Position numbers and translations under genes: made by a program. A DNA stretch of 64,000 nt from Phycisphaera sp. (lineage in GTDB: Bacteria > Planctomycetota > Phycisphaerae > Phycisphaerales > SM1A02): positions 1 through 64,000 of the forward strand of contig WGMP01000021.1 of assembly GCA_016124975.1 (NCBI GenBank). The letters are read 5' to 3'. Position 1 is the first letter of the stretch. Each line of letters starts with the position of its first letter. The notes under the pieces are model-generated. The model made no database searches and was not told the DNA's origin. It saw nothing but the letters and a program-made list of their open reading frames with translations. Positions 26,389 to 35,800 of this stretch are shown here, one piece after another.

Positions 26389-27392
26389 GCGCCGCCCCCC
26401 GCGCCGTGCGGCGCATCGCCGTCGCGGCGCGCCGCATCGTGCACCAGCTCGACGAACACGCTCTCGAGGCTGCGGACCTCGGCGCCCGCCCGGCGCACGC
26501 GAAGGCCCCTAGCCGCGAGCGCACGCACCGCCTCGGCGCGCGCGGCGTCGTCGGCGAGCGCGAGTTCGCTGCGCCACCATCCGTCCGCAAGCGCGCGCGC
26601 GGCGACGCCCGCGGGCGGCGCGTCCGTCTCGACGACGAACGACGAGCCCTCGCTCGCGCGCGCACGGAACGCCTCGAGCGTCTCATGGACGACGAGCCGG
26701 CCACCCGCGATCACGGCCAGTTCGCCGCACACGCTCTCGACCTCGGAAAGGAGGTGCGACGAGAAGAGGACGAGGCGCGATTGGCCGAGCTCCCGCACGA
26801 GCGTGCGGAAGACGAGCGTCTGACCTGGGTCGAGGCCGACCGACGGCTCGTCGAGGATCACGAGCGCAGGGTCGCCGAGGATGGCGGCCGCGAGACCCAC
26901 CCGCTGCTGCATGCCCTTCGAGAGGGTGCCCGCACAGCGATGCGCGAAGCGCGCGACATCGCAGCGGCGCATGCACTCGTCGATCGCGGCGCGCGCCCGC
27001 GCCCCTGAGAGCCCCGCGAGGCCCGCGCGGAAGCGCATGTGCTCGAGCACCGTGAGTTCAGGCGAGAGCGGCGCGGACTCGGGGAGATATCCGATGCGCG
27101 AGCGGACCGTCGCACCCGCGCGCCGCGCGTCGAGCCCGGCGACCTCGAGGACGCCCTCGTCAGGCTCGAGGATGCCCGCGATCATGCGGATCGTGGTCGT
27201 CTTGCCGGCGCCGTTTGGGCCGAGCAGCCCGCACACGCCTCGCGATGGCAGCGCGAGGTCGATGCCGCGCACGGCCGTCACCGCGCCGAACCGCTTCACA
27301 AGCCCGCGCGCGCGGACACCAAGCGGTGCGCCTGCGGCAAGCGCCGATCCCTGTGCGCGTTCGGTGTTGGCGGAGGTCGTCGAGGCCATCAT
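26385..27392 (-). CDS. ABC transporter ATP-binding protein (GldA-like)
   Basis: This is the ATPase of the exporter. It has Walker A LLGPNGAGKTTTIRM, a Q-loop region around YLPESAPLSPELTV, the signature LSKGMQQRVGLAAAILGDPA, Walker B LVILDEPSVGLDP and the switch FSSHLLSEVES. The C-terminal 80 residues form the extra domain seen in ABC-2 export ATPases. ATG 27392 gives 335 residues. A GTG at 27413, seven codons upstream, is an alternative, and TACACT twelve bases before it would be the operon -10. It leads the operon ATPase - permease/GldG - DUF4340, all with overlapping start/stop codons. Confidence 0.93.
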   Translation of the reverse strand: MMASTTSANTERAQGSALAAGAPLGVRARGLVKRFGAVTAVRGIDLALPSRGVCGLLGPNGAGKTTTIRMIAGILEPDEGVLEVAGLDARRAGATVRSRIGYLPESAPLSPELTVLEHMRFRAGLAGLSGARARAAIDECMRRCDVARFAHRCAGTLSKGMQQRVGLAAAILGDPALVILDEPSVGLDPGQTLVFRTLVRELGQSRLVLFSSHLLSEVESVCGELAVIAGGRLVVHETLEAFRARASEGSSFVVETDAPPAGVAARALADGWWRSELALADDAARAEAVRALAARGLRVRRAGAEVRSLESVFVELVHDAARRDGDAPHGAGGGA

Positions 27393-27425
27393 CGCGCGGC
27401 TTTCATCGGGCACGGAGCGGGCCAG

Positions 27426-27431
27426 AGTGTA
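27426..27431 (-). promoter_or_regulatory. Candidate -10 of the Gld-type operon (TACACT)
   Basis: On the minus strand TACACT ends twelve bases before GTG 27413. A divergent TACAAT (27478-27483) 21 bases before the plus-strand ATG at 27505 would serve the sensor gene, so this 90-bp gap looks like a back-to-back promoter pair. Confidence 0.35.
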
Positions 27432-27504
27432 CTCCGCGGCCTTGTTCCACAGGGCGCACGCGGCAGACGATGGCTTCTACAATGCGCCCCCGCACGAAGG
27501 CCGC

Positions 27505-29082
27505 ATGTCCACGGAGACGCCATCGCCAGATCCGGCATCGCCGCACGATCCCCGCGCGGCGGGTGTTCATGGCCTCATCGGTCTGCGCGCGCTTGAACTC
27601 CTCGGCGAAGGCGTGGGCGTGGTCGAGCCGTCGGGCGAGATCGTGTGGATGAACAACCGCCTCGCCGGACAGTCGCCTGAGGTGCTTCGGCGTTTCGCGG
27701 ATGCATGCGTCGAGGCGATCTCCGCATGGCGCGCGTCGCCCGCGGCAAGCCAGACGATGCGCTCGGGCTTCCGAACGGGAAGCTCGTGGTTCGAGGTGGT
27801 GATGACGCCGCTTGCCCGAGGCGTCGAGCGCGTGCCTGTGCTCGAGGCCCCCGCGGGTCCGCTGCCCGCGGAGCGCCGCGAGGGCGCCGTGGCGCTGCTC
27901 GTCGACGCGACCCCCGCGCGCCGCATCCACGACCGCCTCGACGCGATCGATGCGGCGGGCGCAGAGTTCCTCAAGCTCGACGCGGAGTCGGTGCGCACGC
28001 TGAATGCCCCCGAGCGCCTGAAGCTCCTCGAAGGGCGCGTCATCGCGGCCACGCGCAGCCTCCTCGGGTTCGACCACTTCGAGTATCGCCTGACCAACCG
28101 CCGCAGCGAGCAGCTCGAGCTCGTCTTCTGCTCGGGCCTCGTGCCGCTTGGAATCGGCGAGCGTATCTTTGCCCGCGCCGAGGGAAACGGGCTGAGCGGC
28201 GTGGTCGCCTCGACCGGCAAGAGCATCGTCTGCCGCGATGTCGCGGCGGACCCGCGCTACATCGGCGGCCTTCCCGGCGCGCGCAGCTCGCTGACCGTAC
28301 CGCTTGTCCTCCACGGCCGCGTCATCGGTGTCCTCAACGCCGAGAGCGAGAAGCCCGCGCAGTTCGACGACGAGGACCGGCTCGCGGCGGAACTGATCGC
28401 GCGCTATGTCGCGCTCGCGCTCAATCTCCTCGACATGCTCGTCGCCGAGCGCGTGGAGACGGCGCGCACGGTCCTCGCGAACCTCGCGCGCGAGTCCACG
28501 CCGCTTCTCGACGCGATCGCCACCGACGCACGCACGCTGCACGGCGCGCTCGGCACAGACGCGGCCGCGACCACCGAGCGCATCATCGAGCGCACCGCGC
28601 GGCTCGACGAACTGGTCCGCAACGGCGCGACGACCCCGAGCGGCGTGCTCGGCGCGGCCGAGGCGCTCTGCGAAGGCGCGCGCGACCCCGTGTTCGCAGG
28701 CCGCCGCATCCTCGTCGCGGACGACGAGCCGTCGATCCGCCGCACGGTGCGGGCGGTGCTCGAACAGCAAGGCTGCGAAGTGTCGGAGTTCGCGGACGGC
28801 GCCACCGCGATCACCGCGATCCGCGAGCTCGTCGCTGCGGGAACGCCGCCCGACCTCGTCATCTCCGATGTCCGCATGCCCGACGCGAACGGCTACGAGG
28901 TCTTCCGCGCCGCGAAGGACGCGTCGCTTGCGATTCCCGTGATCCTGATGACGGGCTTCGGCTACGACCCGAACCACTCGATCGTGCGCTCGAGCCAGGA
29001 GGGGCTGCACTGCTTCCTCTTCAAGCCGTTCCAGGTCACACAGCTCCTCGAGGAATCGCGCAAGGCGCTGCTGCGCGAGTAG
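27505..29082 (+). CDS. PAS-GAF-response regulator hybrid protein
   Basis: The 525-residue cytoplasmic protein has a PAS-like segment (about 25-130, GVGVVEPSGEIVWMNNRLAG) and a GAF domain (about 165-320, ending SSLTVPLVLHGRVIGVLNAES). Then come a helical linker and a C-terminal receiver (about 399-522) with ILVADDEPSIRRT, the phospho-acceptor Asp in VISDVRMPDANG, MTGFGY and the Lys in FLFKPF. No kinase core, HTH or cyclase domain is present, so the receiver is the terminal output. It may sink phosphate from a kinase encoded elsewhere or signal by protein contact. A 25-residue Pro/Ser-rich N-terminus precedes the PAS. It is divergent from the exporter operon. Confidence 0.85.
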   Translation: MSTETPSPDPASPHDPRAAGVHGLIGLRALELLGEGVGVVEPSGEIVWMNNRLAGQSPEVLRRFADACVEAISAWRASPAASQTMRSGFRTGSSWFEVVMTPLARGVERVPVLEAPAGPLPAERREGAVALLVDATPARRIHDRLDAIDAAGAEFLKLDAESVRTLNAPERLKLLEGRVIAATRSLLGFDHFEYRLTNRRSEQLELVFCSGLVPLGIGERIFARAEGNGLSGVVASTGKSIVCRDVAADPRYIGGLPGARSSLTVPLVLHGRVIGVLNAESEKPAQFDDEDRLAAELIARYVALALNLLDMLVAERVETARTVLANLARESTPLLDAIATDARTLHGALGTDAAATTERIIERTARLDELVRNGATTPSGVLGAAEALCEGARDPVFAGRRILVADDEPSIRRTVRAVLEQQGCEVSEFADGATAITAIRELVAAGTPPDLVISDVRMPDANGYEVFRAAKDASLAIPVILMTGFGYDPNHSIVRSSQEGLHCFLFKPFQVTQLLEESRKALLRE

Positions 29083-29171
29083 GAGCGCGCGTCATCGACG
29101 CCATAGCCCAGGGGGTCCGAGTGCGTCACGATGCGGACGAAGTCGTGCCAGTCATCGACTCCGACGCGTGT

Positions 29172-29432
29172 CGTTCCGCAGGTTGAAACCTGCGGGCACC
29201 CCTCGTGAGTGACTCCCACGACCTGAACCTTGCGACACGAACATCAGGGGTGCCCGTGGACTTCAGTCCGCGGAACGGATGGTGTCAGCCTTCGACTCCG
29301 GCGGTTTGCGTTCCGCAGGTTGAATCCTGCGGGCACCCCTGGTGAGTGACTCCCACGACCTGAACCGCGCGACACGAGAATCAAGGGGTGCCCGCATGCT
29401 TCAGCATGCGGAACGGATGGTGTCAGCCGTCG
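29172..29432. repeat. Tandem REP/BIME-like palindromic repeat (two copies, 137-bp period)
   Basis: Two copies (29172-29277 and 29309-29415, plus a shared tail to about 29432) of a long inverted repeat. The left arm begins CGTTCCGC and the right arm ends GCGGAACG, with GGGCACCCCT and AGGGGTGCCC as inner complements. Each arm carries its own small hairpin: left CCGCAGGTT/AACCTGCGG in copy 1, right CCGTGGACT/AGTCCGCGG in copy 1 but CCGCATGCT/AGCATGCGG in copy 2. The right stems differ at several paired positions yet still pair. The spacer GAGTGACTCCCACGACCTGAA is shared. The tail overlaps the prmC stop codon. It has no coding capacity; it resembles REP pairs mobilised in trans. Confidence 0.85.
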
Positions 29433-30499
29433 AGCCCCGAACGCACCGCGACCAGCACACGGTCGATTCCCTCGCCGTCGACGAGGATCTCCGCGTCGCG
29501 CCATGCGCTTCCCGCGACGAGCGCAAGCGCCGACGCGCGGTGCTTCCAGCCGACCTCGACGAGAAGAAGCCCGCCTCGCGCGAGGTGCCGCTCCGCGCCC
29601 GCGACGATGCGGCGCACGAGGTCGAGCCCGTCGCGGCCTCCGCGCAGGGCGATGGCGGGCTCGTAGTCGCGCACGTTCGCGTCGAGCGCCGCATACTCCT
29701 CGTCGGTCACATACGGCGGGTTCGACGCGATCAGGTCGAAGCGCTCGTCAGGTCTCACTGCGGCGAAGAGGTCGCCCGTGCGGAAGTCGATCTCGACGCC
29801 GTGTCGCGCTGCGTTGCCGCGCGCAAGCTCGACGGCCTCGGGCACGATGTCAGACGCCGTCATGCTCGCACGGCGCCGCGCGGCATCGGCCGAGACCGCG
29901 GGTGCGGACTGCTGCTCGCCCGAATCGGGCGACGAGATCACCCGCGCGACCACCTCCGCCTCAGCGCCCTCGGCGCCCTTCGCGCCCGCGGAGATCGGCT
30001 TGCATCCGAGCCCCTCCGGCCGCGCGATCGCGCGCATCCCGAGCGCGATCGACACCGCGATGCACCCGCTGCCCGTGCAGAGGTCGAGGACGCGCGCAGA
30101 CGAGTCGCCCTCCGCGCAGCGGGCCCGATACCAGTCGAGCGCGCGCGTGACGAGCGTTTCCGTCGAAGGCCGCGGGATCAGCGTGCACGGCGCCACCGCG
30201 AAGTCGCGCCCGAGGAACGGCCATCGGCCGACGAGGAACTGGACGGGCTCGTGGCGACCCGCGCGCGCCACCAGCGCCCGCAGCGCCGCGAGCTCCTGCG
30301 GATCAAGCTCGCGTTCAGGCTCCATGTAGAGCCCAAGCCGCTCAACGCGCAGGACCTCGGCGAGCAGGATCTCCGCGACCGCCCGCGGACTGTCGACCGA
30401 GCGTTCCTGGAGATAGGGAACGATCCACGCAAGAAGTGCGCGGACCGTCCAGCGCGTGGGCGCTGCGGCGTCGCCGGCGGGTGCCTTCGGACTCGACAT
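29423..30499 (-). CDS. prmC: Peptide chain release factor N5-glutamine methyltransferase
   Basis: PrmC methylates the GGQ glutamine of release factors RF1 and RF2 using S-adenosylmethionine. The helical N-domain includes EPVQFLVGRWPFLGRDF. The SAM loop is VLDLCTGSGCIAVSIALG, and the substrate motif is FDLIASNPPYVTDEEY. The protein is 358 residues against about 280 in the family. The extra length is mainly an insertion of roughly 50 residues just after motif I (GCKPISAGAKGAEGAEAEVV and onward) that looks disordered. GAGGAG six bases before ATG 30499 fixes the start. The last codons fall inside the tail of the REP-like repeat. Confidence 0.93.
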   Translation of the reverse strand: MSSPKAPAGDAAAPTRWTVRALLAWIVPYLQERSVDSPRAVAEILLAEVLRVERLGLYMEPERELDPQELAALRALVARAGRHEPVQFLVGRWPFLGRDFAVAPCTLIPRPSTETLVTRALDWYRARCAEGDSSARVLDLCTGSGCIAVSIALGMRAIARPEGLGCKPISAGAKGAEGAEAEVVARVISSPDSGEQQSAPAVSADAARRRASMTASDIVPEAVELARGNAARHGVEIDFRTGDLFAAVRPDERFDLIASNPPYVTDEEYAALDANVRDYEPAIALRGGRDGLDLVRRIVAGAERHLARGGLLLVEVGWKHRASALALVAGSAWRDAEILVDGEGIDRVLVAVRSGLDG

Positions 30500-30717
30500 C
30501 TCGGCTCCTCGAAATGCGCGCGGACGCGCGGCCTCCGTTCACGCTCCGCGATCCGGGACCGCGCGAGAGGCGCCATCGTACGGCCCGCGCGCGCCGCACG
30601 GACGCCGTGCGACGCATGCCGCGCCGCCAGCGCCGAAGTCCCGCGTTCAGGTGCCTTTCTCCCCTCCTCTCGCGGCGTTCGACGCTACGATGTCCGCCCC
30701 TCATTCAGAGAGAGCCC

Positions 30718-31155
30718 ATGCAGGAAATCTTCCAGTCCGTCCTCCAGGAGGCGACCGCTCGCGGCGTCTTCAGCTCGATCGAGCAACTCCCCGACCGTCT
30801 CCGCTGCCACGCAAAGGACTGCCCCGAGCCCGCGTGGTACGAGCTCGCGGCGACGCGCGACGGCCTGCTCGTCCGCTTCGCGACGCCCGACCGCTGGCTG
30901 AGTGAGTCGATCGAGTCCGACCTGATGCACTTCGGCGACCCGATCGAGGAGCTCGTCGAGGAGGAGCTCGCCGAGCTCGGATGGCGCGGCAAGGTCCCGA
31001 CCATCAAGCACTTCCGCGACGACGACAAGCTCTACACCTTCGAGAACATCGTTCCCGAGGCGGGCGCTGTGACGGCCGCGAAGTTCCTTCTCGCCTACGA
31101 GGCGGCGTTCCGCGCGCTCGGCGATGTCGGCGGCGGCGACGAAGACGGAGACTGA
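30718..31155 (+). CDS. YbjN-like hypothetical protein
   Basis: This 145-residue acidic protein has no catalytic motif that I recognise. Its alternating strands and the final helix (TAAKFLLAYEAAFRALGDV), together with FENIVPEAGA, recall the YbjN/type III chaperone-like fold, whose members act as small folding or regulatory partners. A poly-acidic tail (GGGDEDGD) ends the protein. The ATG at 30718 is preceded by AGAGAG, and TACGAT (30686-30691) is a possible -10. A glycosyltransferase follows 63 bp downstream on the same strand, so they may be co-transcribed. The fold assignment is tentative. Confidence 0.65.
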   Translation: MQEIFQSVLQEATARGVFSSIEQLPDRLRCHAKDCPEPAWYELAATRDGLLVRFATPDRWLSESIESDLMHFGDPIEELVEEELAELGWRGKVPTIKHFRDDDKLYTFENIVPEAGAVTAAKFLLAYEAAFRALGDVGGGDEDGD

Positions 31156-31218
31156 GCGGGAACAGGGAATCGGGAACCTCGCGGGGCTCGCCCCGCAGCG
31201 AAGGACTGAAGGCATCGG

Positions 31219-32769
31219 ATGGCGCGACGCGTGCTCATGCTCGGCTGGGAGTTCCCCCCCTTCATCACGGGCGGACTCGGCACGGCCTGCTACGGGCTGA
31301 CGAAGGCGCTGGACCGCCAGGGCCTCGAGGTCACCTTCGTCCTTCCGAAGACGATTCCCGCAGACGGCGCCTCGCATGTGCGGCTTGTCACTCCTGGCGC
31401 GACGGTCGAGCGGAAGACGGGTCGTCTTCCGATGCCCGTCGGCGCGGCGCCGTCGCCCGTGGTCGTGCGCGAAGCATCGCGCTCCGCGCCCGAACCCGCC
31501 GCCGCGAACGCGCCTGTCACCGAGCGCGAGCACGAGACCTGGAACCGCATCGTCGCGGAGTTCCAGTCGACGCGCTTCATCGAGATTCCGGGCGAGTATC
31601 CGTCTGTCTACGCAGAGTCGAGCGGCAACTCCCCCGCCCGCATCGCCGAGGCCGTCCGCATGATGCGCGAGGCGGGATGGAGCATCGAGCGGATCCGCAC
31701 CCTCGCGAAGGCAGGCGCATTCCCGCAGCTCGCGGGCGACCCCGTCGAGCACGCGCTCGCGGCCGCGCTGCCTGAGACCGCGGGCCGCCCCAAGGAGGCC
31801 GTGGGCGCACGCGGCGCGGATGCGGCCGACTACTCGGGCGACCTCCTCGGCATGGCCGACCGCTACGCGCGCTTCGTCGTCGAGGCGACCCGCGGACTCG
31901 AGTTCGATGTGATCCACGCACACGACTGGCTCACCTACCCCGCGGGCCTCGCGGTGGCGAAGCTGTCGGGGAAGCCCCTTCTCGTGCATGTCCACTCGAC
32001 CGAGTTCGACCGCTCGGGCGAGCATCCGCACCAGCAGATCTACAACATCGAGCGCCGCGGCATGCACGGAGCCACGCGCATCATCGCCGTGAGCATGCTC
32101 ACGAAGAATGTGTGCATCAACCGCTACGGCGTCAACGGCCAGAAGATCGATGTCGTCTACAACGGAGTCGACCTCGACCCGTCGGCCGCGGGCGTGGAGA
32201 AGATCGAGTCGAAGGACAAGATCGTCCTCTACTTCGGCCGCATCACCATGCAGAAGGGCCCCGAGTACTTCATCCAGGCCGCGAAGAAGGTGCTCGAGTA
32301 CATGGACGACGTGAAGTTCGTCGTCGCGGGCTCGGGCGACCAGGCGAGCCGCATGATCGAGATGGCCGCCGCGCTGGGGATCGGCAACAAGGTGCTCTTC
32401 ACGGGGTTCCTCCGTGGCCGCGACATCGCGCGCGTGTTCTCGATGGCCGACCTCTATGTGATGCCGAGCGTGAGCGAGCCGTTCGGCATCGCGCCGCTCG
32501 AGGCGATGAGCCACAATGTCCCGGTCCTCATTTCGAAGTCGTCGGGCGTGAGCGAGGTGCTCATGCACGCGCTCAAGGTCGATTTCTGGGACATCGAGGA
32601 CATGGCCGACAAGATCATCGCGGTGCTGCGCCACCCGCCGCTCTCGCGCCAGCTCGTCGAGCACGGGAACTTCGAGATCCGTGGCATCAACTGGGACGGC
32701 GCCGCCACGCGCACGGCGCGCTCGTACGAGCGCGCGATCGCCGCCGCGAGCGCGCGCAGCGGATTCTGA
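31219..32769 (+). CDS. GT4-family glycosyltransferase (glycogen-synthase-like)
   Basis: The 516-residue protein is a GT-B retaining glycosyltransferase. The N-lobe starts MLGWEFPPFITGGLGTACYG, the glycine-rich donor-site loop typical of starch/glycogen synthases and GT4 enzymes. DVIHAHDWLTYPAGL and the C-lobe VLYFGRITMQKGPEYFIQA, VVAGSGD, then SVSEPFGIAPLEAM with the EX7E motif complete the pair of Rossmann domains. An insertion of about 130 residues (60-190) between N-lobe strands is Ala/Pro-rich. The substrate may be ADP- or UDP-glucose for an alpha-glucan, but this cannot be settled by sequence alone. GAAGG precedes ATG 31219. Confidence 0.9.
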   Translation: MARRVLMLGWEFPPFITGGLGTACYGLTKALDRQGLEVTFVLPKTIPADGASHVRLVTPGATVERKTGRLPMPVGAAPSPVVVREASRSAPEPAAANAPVTEREHETWNRIVAEFQSTRFIEIPGEYPSVYAESSGNSPARIAEAVRMMREAGWSIERIRTLAKAGAFPQLAGDPVEHALAAALPETAGRPKEAVGARGADAADYSGDLLGMADRYARFVVEATRGLEFDVIHAHDWLTYPAGLAVAKLSGKPLLVHVHSTEFDRSGEHPHQQIYNIERRGMHGATRIIAVSMLTKNVCINRYGVNGQKIDVVYNGVDLDPSAAGVEKIESKDKIVLYFGRITMQKGPEYFIQAAKKVLEYMDDVKFVVAGSGDQASRMIEMAAALGIGNKVLFTGFLRGRDIARVFSMADLYVMPSVSEPFGIAPLEAMSHNVPVLISKSSGVSEVLMHALKVDFWDIEDMADKIIAVLRHPPLSRQLVEHGNFEIRGINWDGAATRTARSYERAIAAASARSGF

Positions 32770-32844
32770 CGACCGGTCGCCCGCCCCGCGGTTTCCCCCG
32801 CGTTTCGGCGCGTTTCCTGCGTCCGCCCGAGGTCTCGCTCCATC

Positions 32845-32850
32845 TATACT
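32845..32850 (+). promoter_or_regulatory. Candidate -10 of putA (TATACT)
   Basis: TATACT is the closest match to the TATAAT consensus found in the window. It ends twelve bases before the putA ATG, giving a leader of about six bases. No -35 consensus is seen 17 bp upstream. Confidence 0.45.
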
Positions 32851-32862
32851 GCGCGGCTTCCC

Positions 32863-35800
32863 ATGGCCCTGTTCTTCAAGCGCAAGCCGTCCGCCGCCCA
32901 GCCCGCACCCGCAGCCGCCGCAGCCCCTGCGGGGCGCGCGGTCGAGCCCGCGGATCCCGCCCTCGAGGCACGCACGCTTGCGATCGGCACCGACTTCCTC
33001 GATCGCGCGCGCAATGCGAAGACCAACATGCTCGCGGTGTGGTCCGAGGGCCTGATGGACTGGGCCATGCAGGACGAGGCCTTCAAGGTCCAGATCTTCC
33101 GCTTCGTCGACTGCTTCCCGACGCTCAAGGACAACGACGCGGTCTACGACCACCTCACCGACTACCTCGCGCAGCCGGGCGTGACGCCGCCGCCCTTCGT
33201 GGCGACCGCGCTCAAGGCGGGCGTCCTCATGAAGGGCGTCGTCACGAAGACGATGTCGACGCAGATCACCTCGATGGCGTCGAAGTTCATCTGCGGCACC
33301 GACGCAGCGAGCTCTCTGCCGACCCTGCGCAAGATCTGGGATTCGGGGCTCTGCTTCTCGGTCGACCTCCTCGGCGAGGCGTGCGTCAGCGACGAGGAGG
33401 CAGAGGCCTATCGCCGCAAGTACCTCGACCTGATCGAGAACCTTCCCGCCACGGTCGCCGGATGGAGCGCGAATCCGCGGCTCGAGAGCGATCACCTCGG
33501 CGCCATTCCGCGCACGAACGTGTCGATCAAGATCAGCTCGCTCTCCGCGCGCGTCGACCCGATCGACACGGAAGGCTCGATCCGCGGGCTCCTCGAGAAT
33601 CTCGGGCCGATCCTCGAGAGCGCAAAGAAGCGCGGCGTCTTCGTCAACTTCGACATGGAGCAGTTCGCGCTCAAGGACCTCACGCTCGAGCTCTTCATGC
33701 GCGCGTGCGAGAAGCACGACTTCCACGCGGGCCTCGCGATGCAGGCGTATCTCCGCTCGGGCGACGACGACGCGCGGCGCATCATCGAGTGGTCGAAGCG
33801 CACGGGCCGCCAGGTCACGGTGCGACTCGTGAAGGGCGCGTACTGGGACTACGAGACGATCCACGCAGAGCAGCAGGGTTGGCCCGTCCCCGTGTGGAGC
33901 CGCAAGACCGACACCGACGCGAGCTTCGAGCGCATGGCGCGCGCGTTCGTCGCGTCGACGCCCGCCACGAAGGGCGAGGGCGGCGTCAAGCTCGCGCTCG
34001 GAAGCCACAACGCGCGCTCGATCGCGGCCACGCTCGCGGCGCTCGAGAAGCGTGGGCTGCCGAAGTCGGCGCTCGAACTCCAGATGCTCTACGGGATGGG
34101 TGACCAGCTCAAGGCCGCGGCGGTCGAGCTCGACCTCCGTCTGCGCGAGTATGCGCCGATCGGCGAACTGATCCCCGGCATGGCGTACCTCGTGCGGCGC
34201 CTTCTCGAGAACAGCTCGAACGAGTCGTGGCTCAAGGCGGGATTCAAGGACAACGCGTCGACCGAGCGGCTCCTCGCGAGCCCGCACCGCGCGCATGATT
34301 CGGACCCCGGCGTCGAGCGCATCGCGAAGGCCCCCGAGCGCCATCGCCTGAGCGCGAGCGCCGCGGGCATCTCGAACGGACGGCCCTTCTACACCGAGCC
34401 GATGCGCAACTTCGCGCGTGCCGACGAGCGCGCCGCGTTCGCAGCCGCGGTCGCGCGCACGAGCGTGCCGCCTGTCGCGAACTCTGGCACCGCCGACGAC
34501 GCGAAGCGCGCGGTCGCGGCCGCGCACGCTGCGTTCGACTCGTGGCGCGACACGCCGTACGCGACGCGCGCGGCGGTGCTCGTCGCGGCGGCCAATGAGA
34601 TGCGCGCGCGACGCGACGAGCTCAGCGCGGCGATCGTCAAGGAATCGGGCAAGGTCTGGCGCGAGGCCGACGCCGATGTCTGCGAGGCGATCGACTTCTG
34701 CGAGTACTACGCCCGCGAGGGCGCGCGGCTCTTCGAGCCCGAGCGGCTCGGCCAGTTCGTCGGCGAGCTCGACGAGCAGTGGTACCAACCGCGCGGCGTC
34801 GCGGCCGTGATCGCGCCGTGGAACTTCCCGCTTGCGATCTGCTGCGGCATGACGGTCGCGGCGCTCGTGACGGGCAACACCGTCGTCGTGAAGCCCGCGG
34901 AGCAGACGCCGTCGATCGCGCGCACCATGTGCGAGATCCTCTGGCGCGCGGGTGCCCCGCGCGAGGCGCTTCAGTTCGTCGCGGGCCCGGGCGAGACCGT
35001 GGGCGCGACGCTCGTGCGCGACCCGCGCGTGGCGATCATCGCGTTCACGGGCTCGAAGGCGGTCGGCCTCGACATCGTGCAGGCGTCGGGCGTCGTCGCC
35101 CCCGGGCAGGAGTTCGTCAAGAAGGTCGTCTGCGAGATGGGCGGCAAGAACGCCGTCATCATCGACACCTCCGCCGACCTCGACGAGGCGGTGCTCGCCG
35201 TCCGCCAGAGCGCGTTCGGATTCTGCGGCCAGAAGTGCTCGGCCGCGAGCCGCGCGATCGTCGTCGGCAGCGCGTACGAGCCGTTCCTCCATCGCCTCGT
35301 CGGCGCGACGCGCGCGCTCGTCGTCGGTGACCCTGCGAACCCCGGCACCGACATCGGCCCCGTCATCGACGAGGAGGCCGCGCGAAAGATCCGCTCGTAC
35401 ATCGAGATCGGAAAGACAGAAGGCAAGCACGAGCTCACGCTCGAGGTGCCCGCAGGGCTCGAGCAGAAGGTCGGGAAGCCGTTCGTCGGCCCGTCGATCT
35501 TCAGCGGGATCCGCGCCGAGCATCGGCTCGCGCGCGAGGAGATCTTCGGGCCCGTGCTCGCCGTGATGCCCGCGAAGGACTTCGACGAGGCGCTCGCGAT
35601 CGCGAACGCGCCCGAGTACAAGCTCACGGGCGGCGTCTTCAGCCGCAAGCCCGCGAACCTCGCGCGCGCGCGGCGCGAGTTCCGCGTCGGCAACCTCTAC
35701 CTGAACCGCGGCATCACGGGTGCCCTCGTCGGTCGCCAGCCCTTCGGCGGCTTCGGCATGTCGGGCATCGGCTCGAAGGCGGGCGGCCGCGACTACCTGC

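Noticed and set aside
23905-26823. 972-codon plus-strand ORF opposite the permease/GldG gene
   Set aside because: Antisense shadow; the minus-strand gene has clear domains and coupled start/stop codons.
29172-29432. CRISPR array
   Set aside because: Only two copies, palindromic arms with a conserved spacer and no cas genes; better explained as REP pairs.
29244-29504. 86-codon ORF in the prmC-adjacent repeat
   Set aside because: Lies within the palindromic repeat and repeats itself (RRLTPSVPHTEA-type); a by-product of the DNA repeat.
30685-35523. 1612-codon minus-strand ORF across five genes
   Set aside because: Spans the glycosyltransferase and putA antisense; composition is typical of a GC-rich mirror frame.
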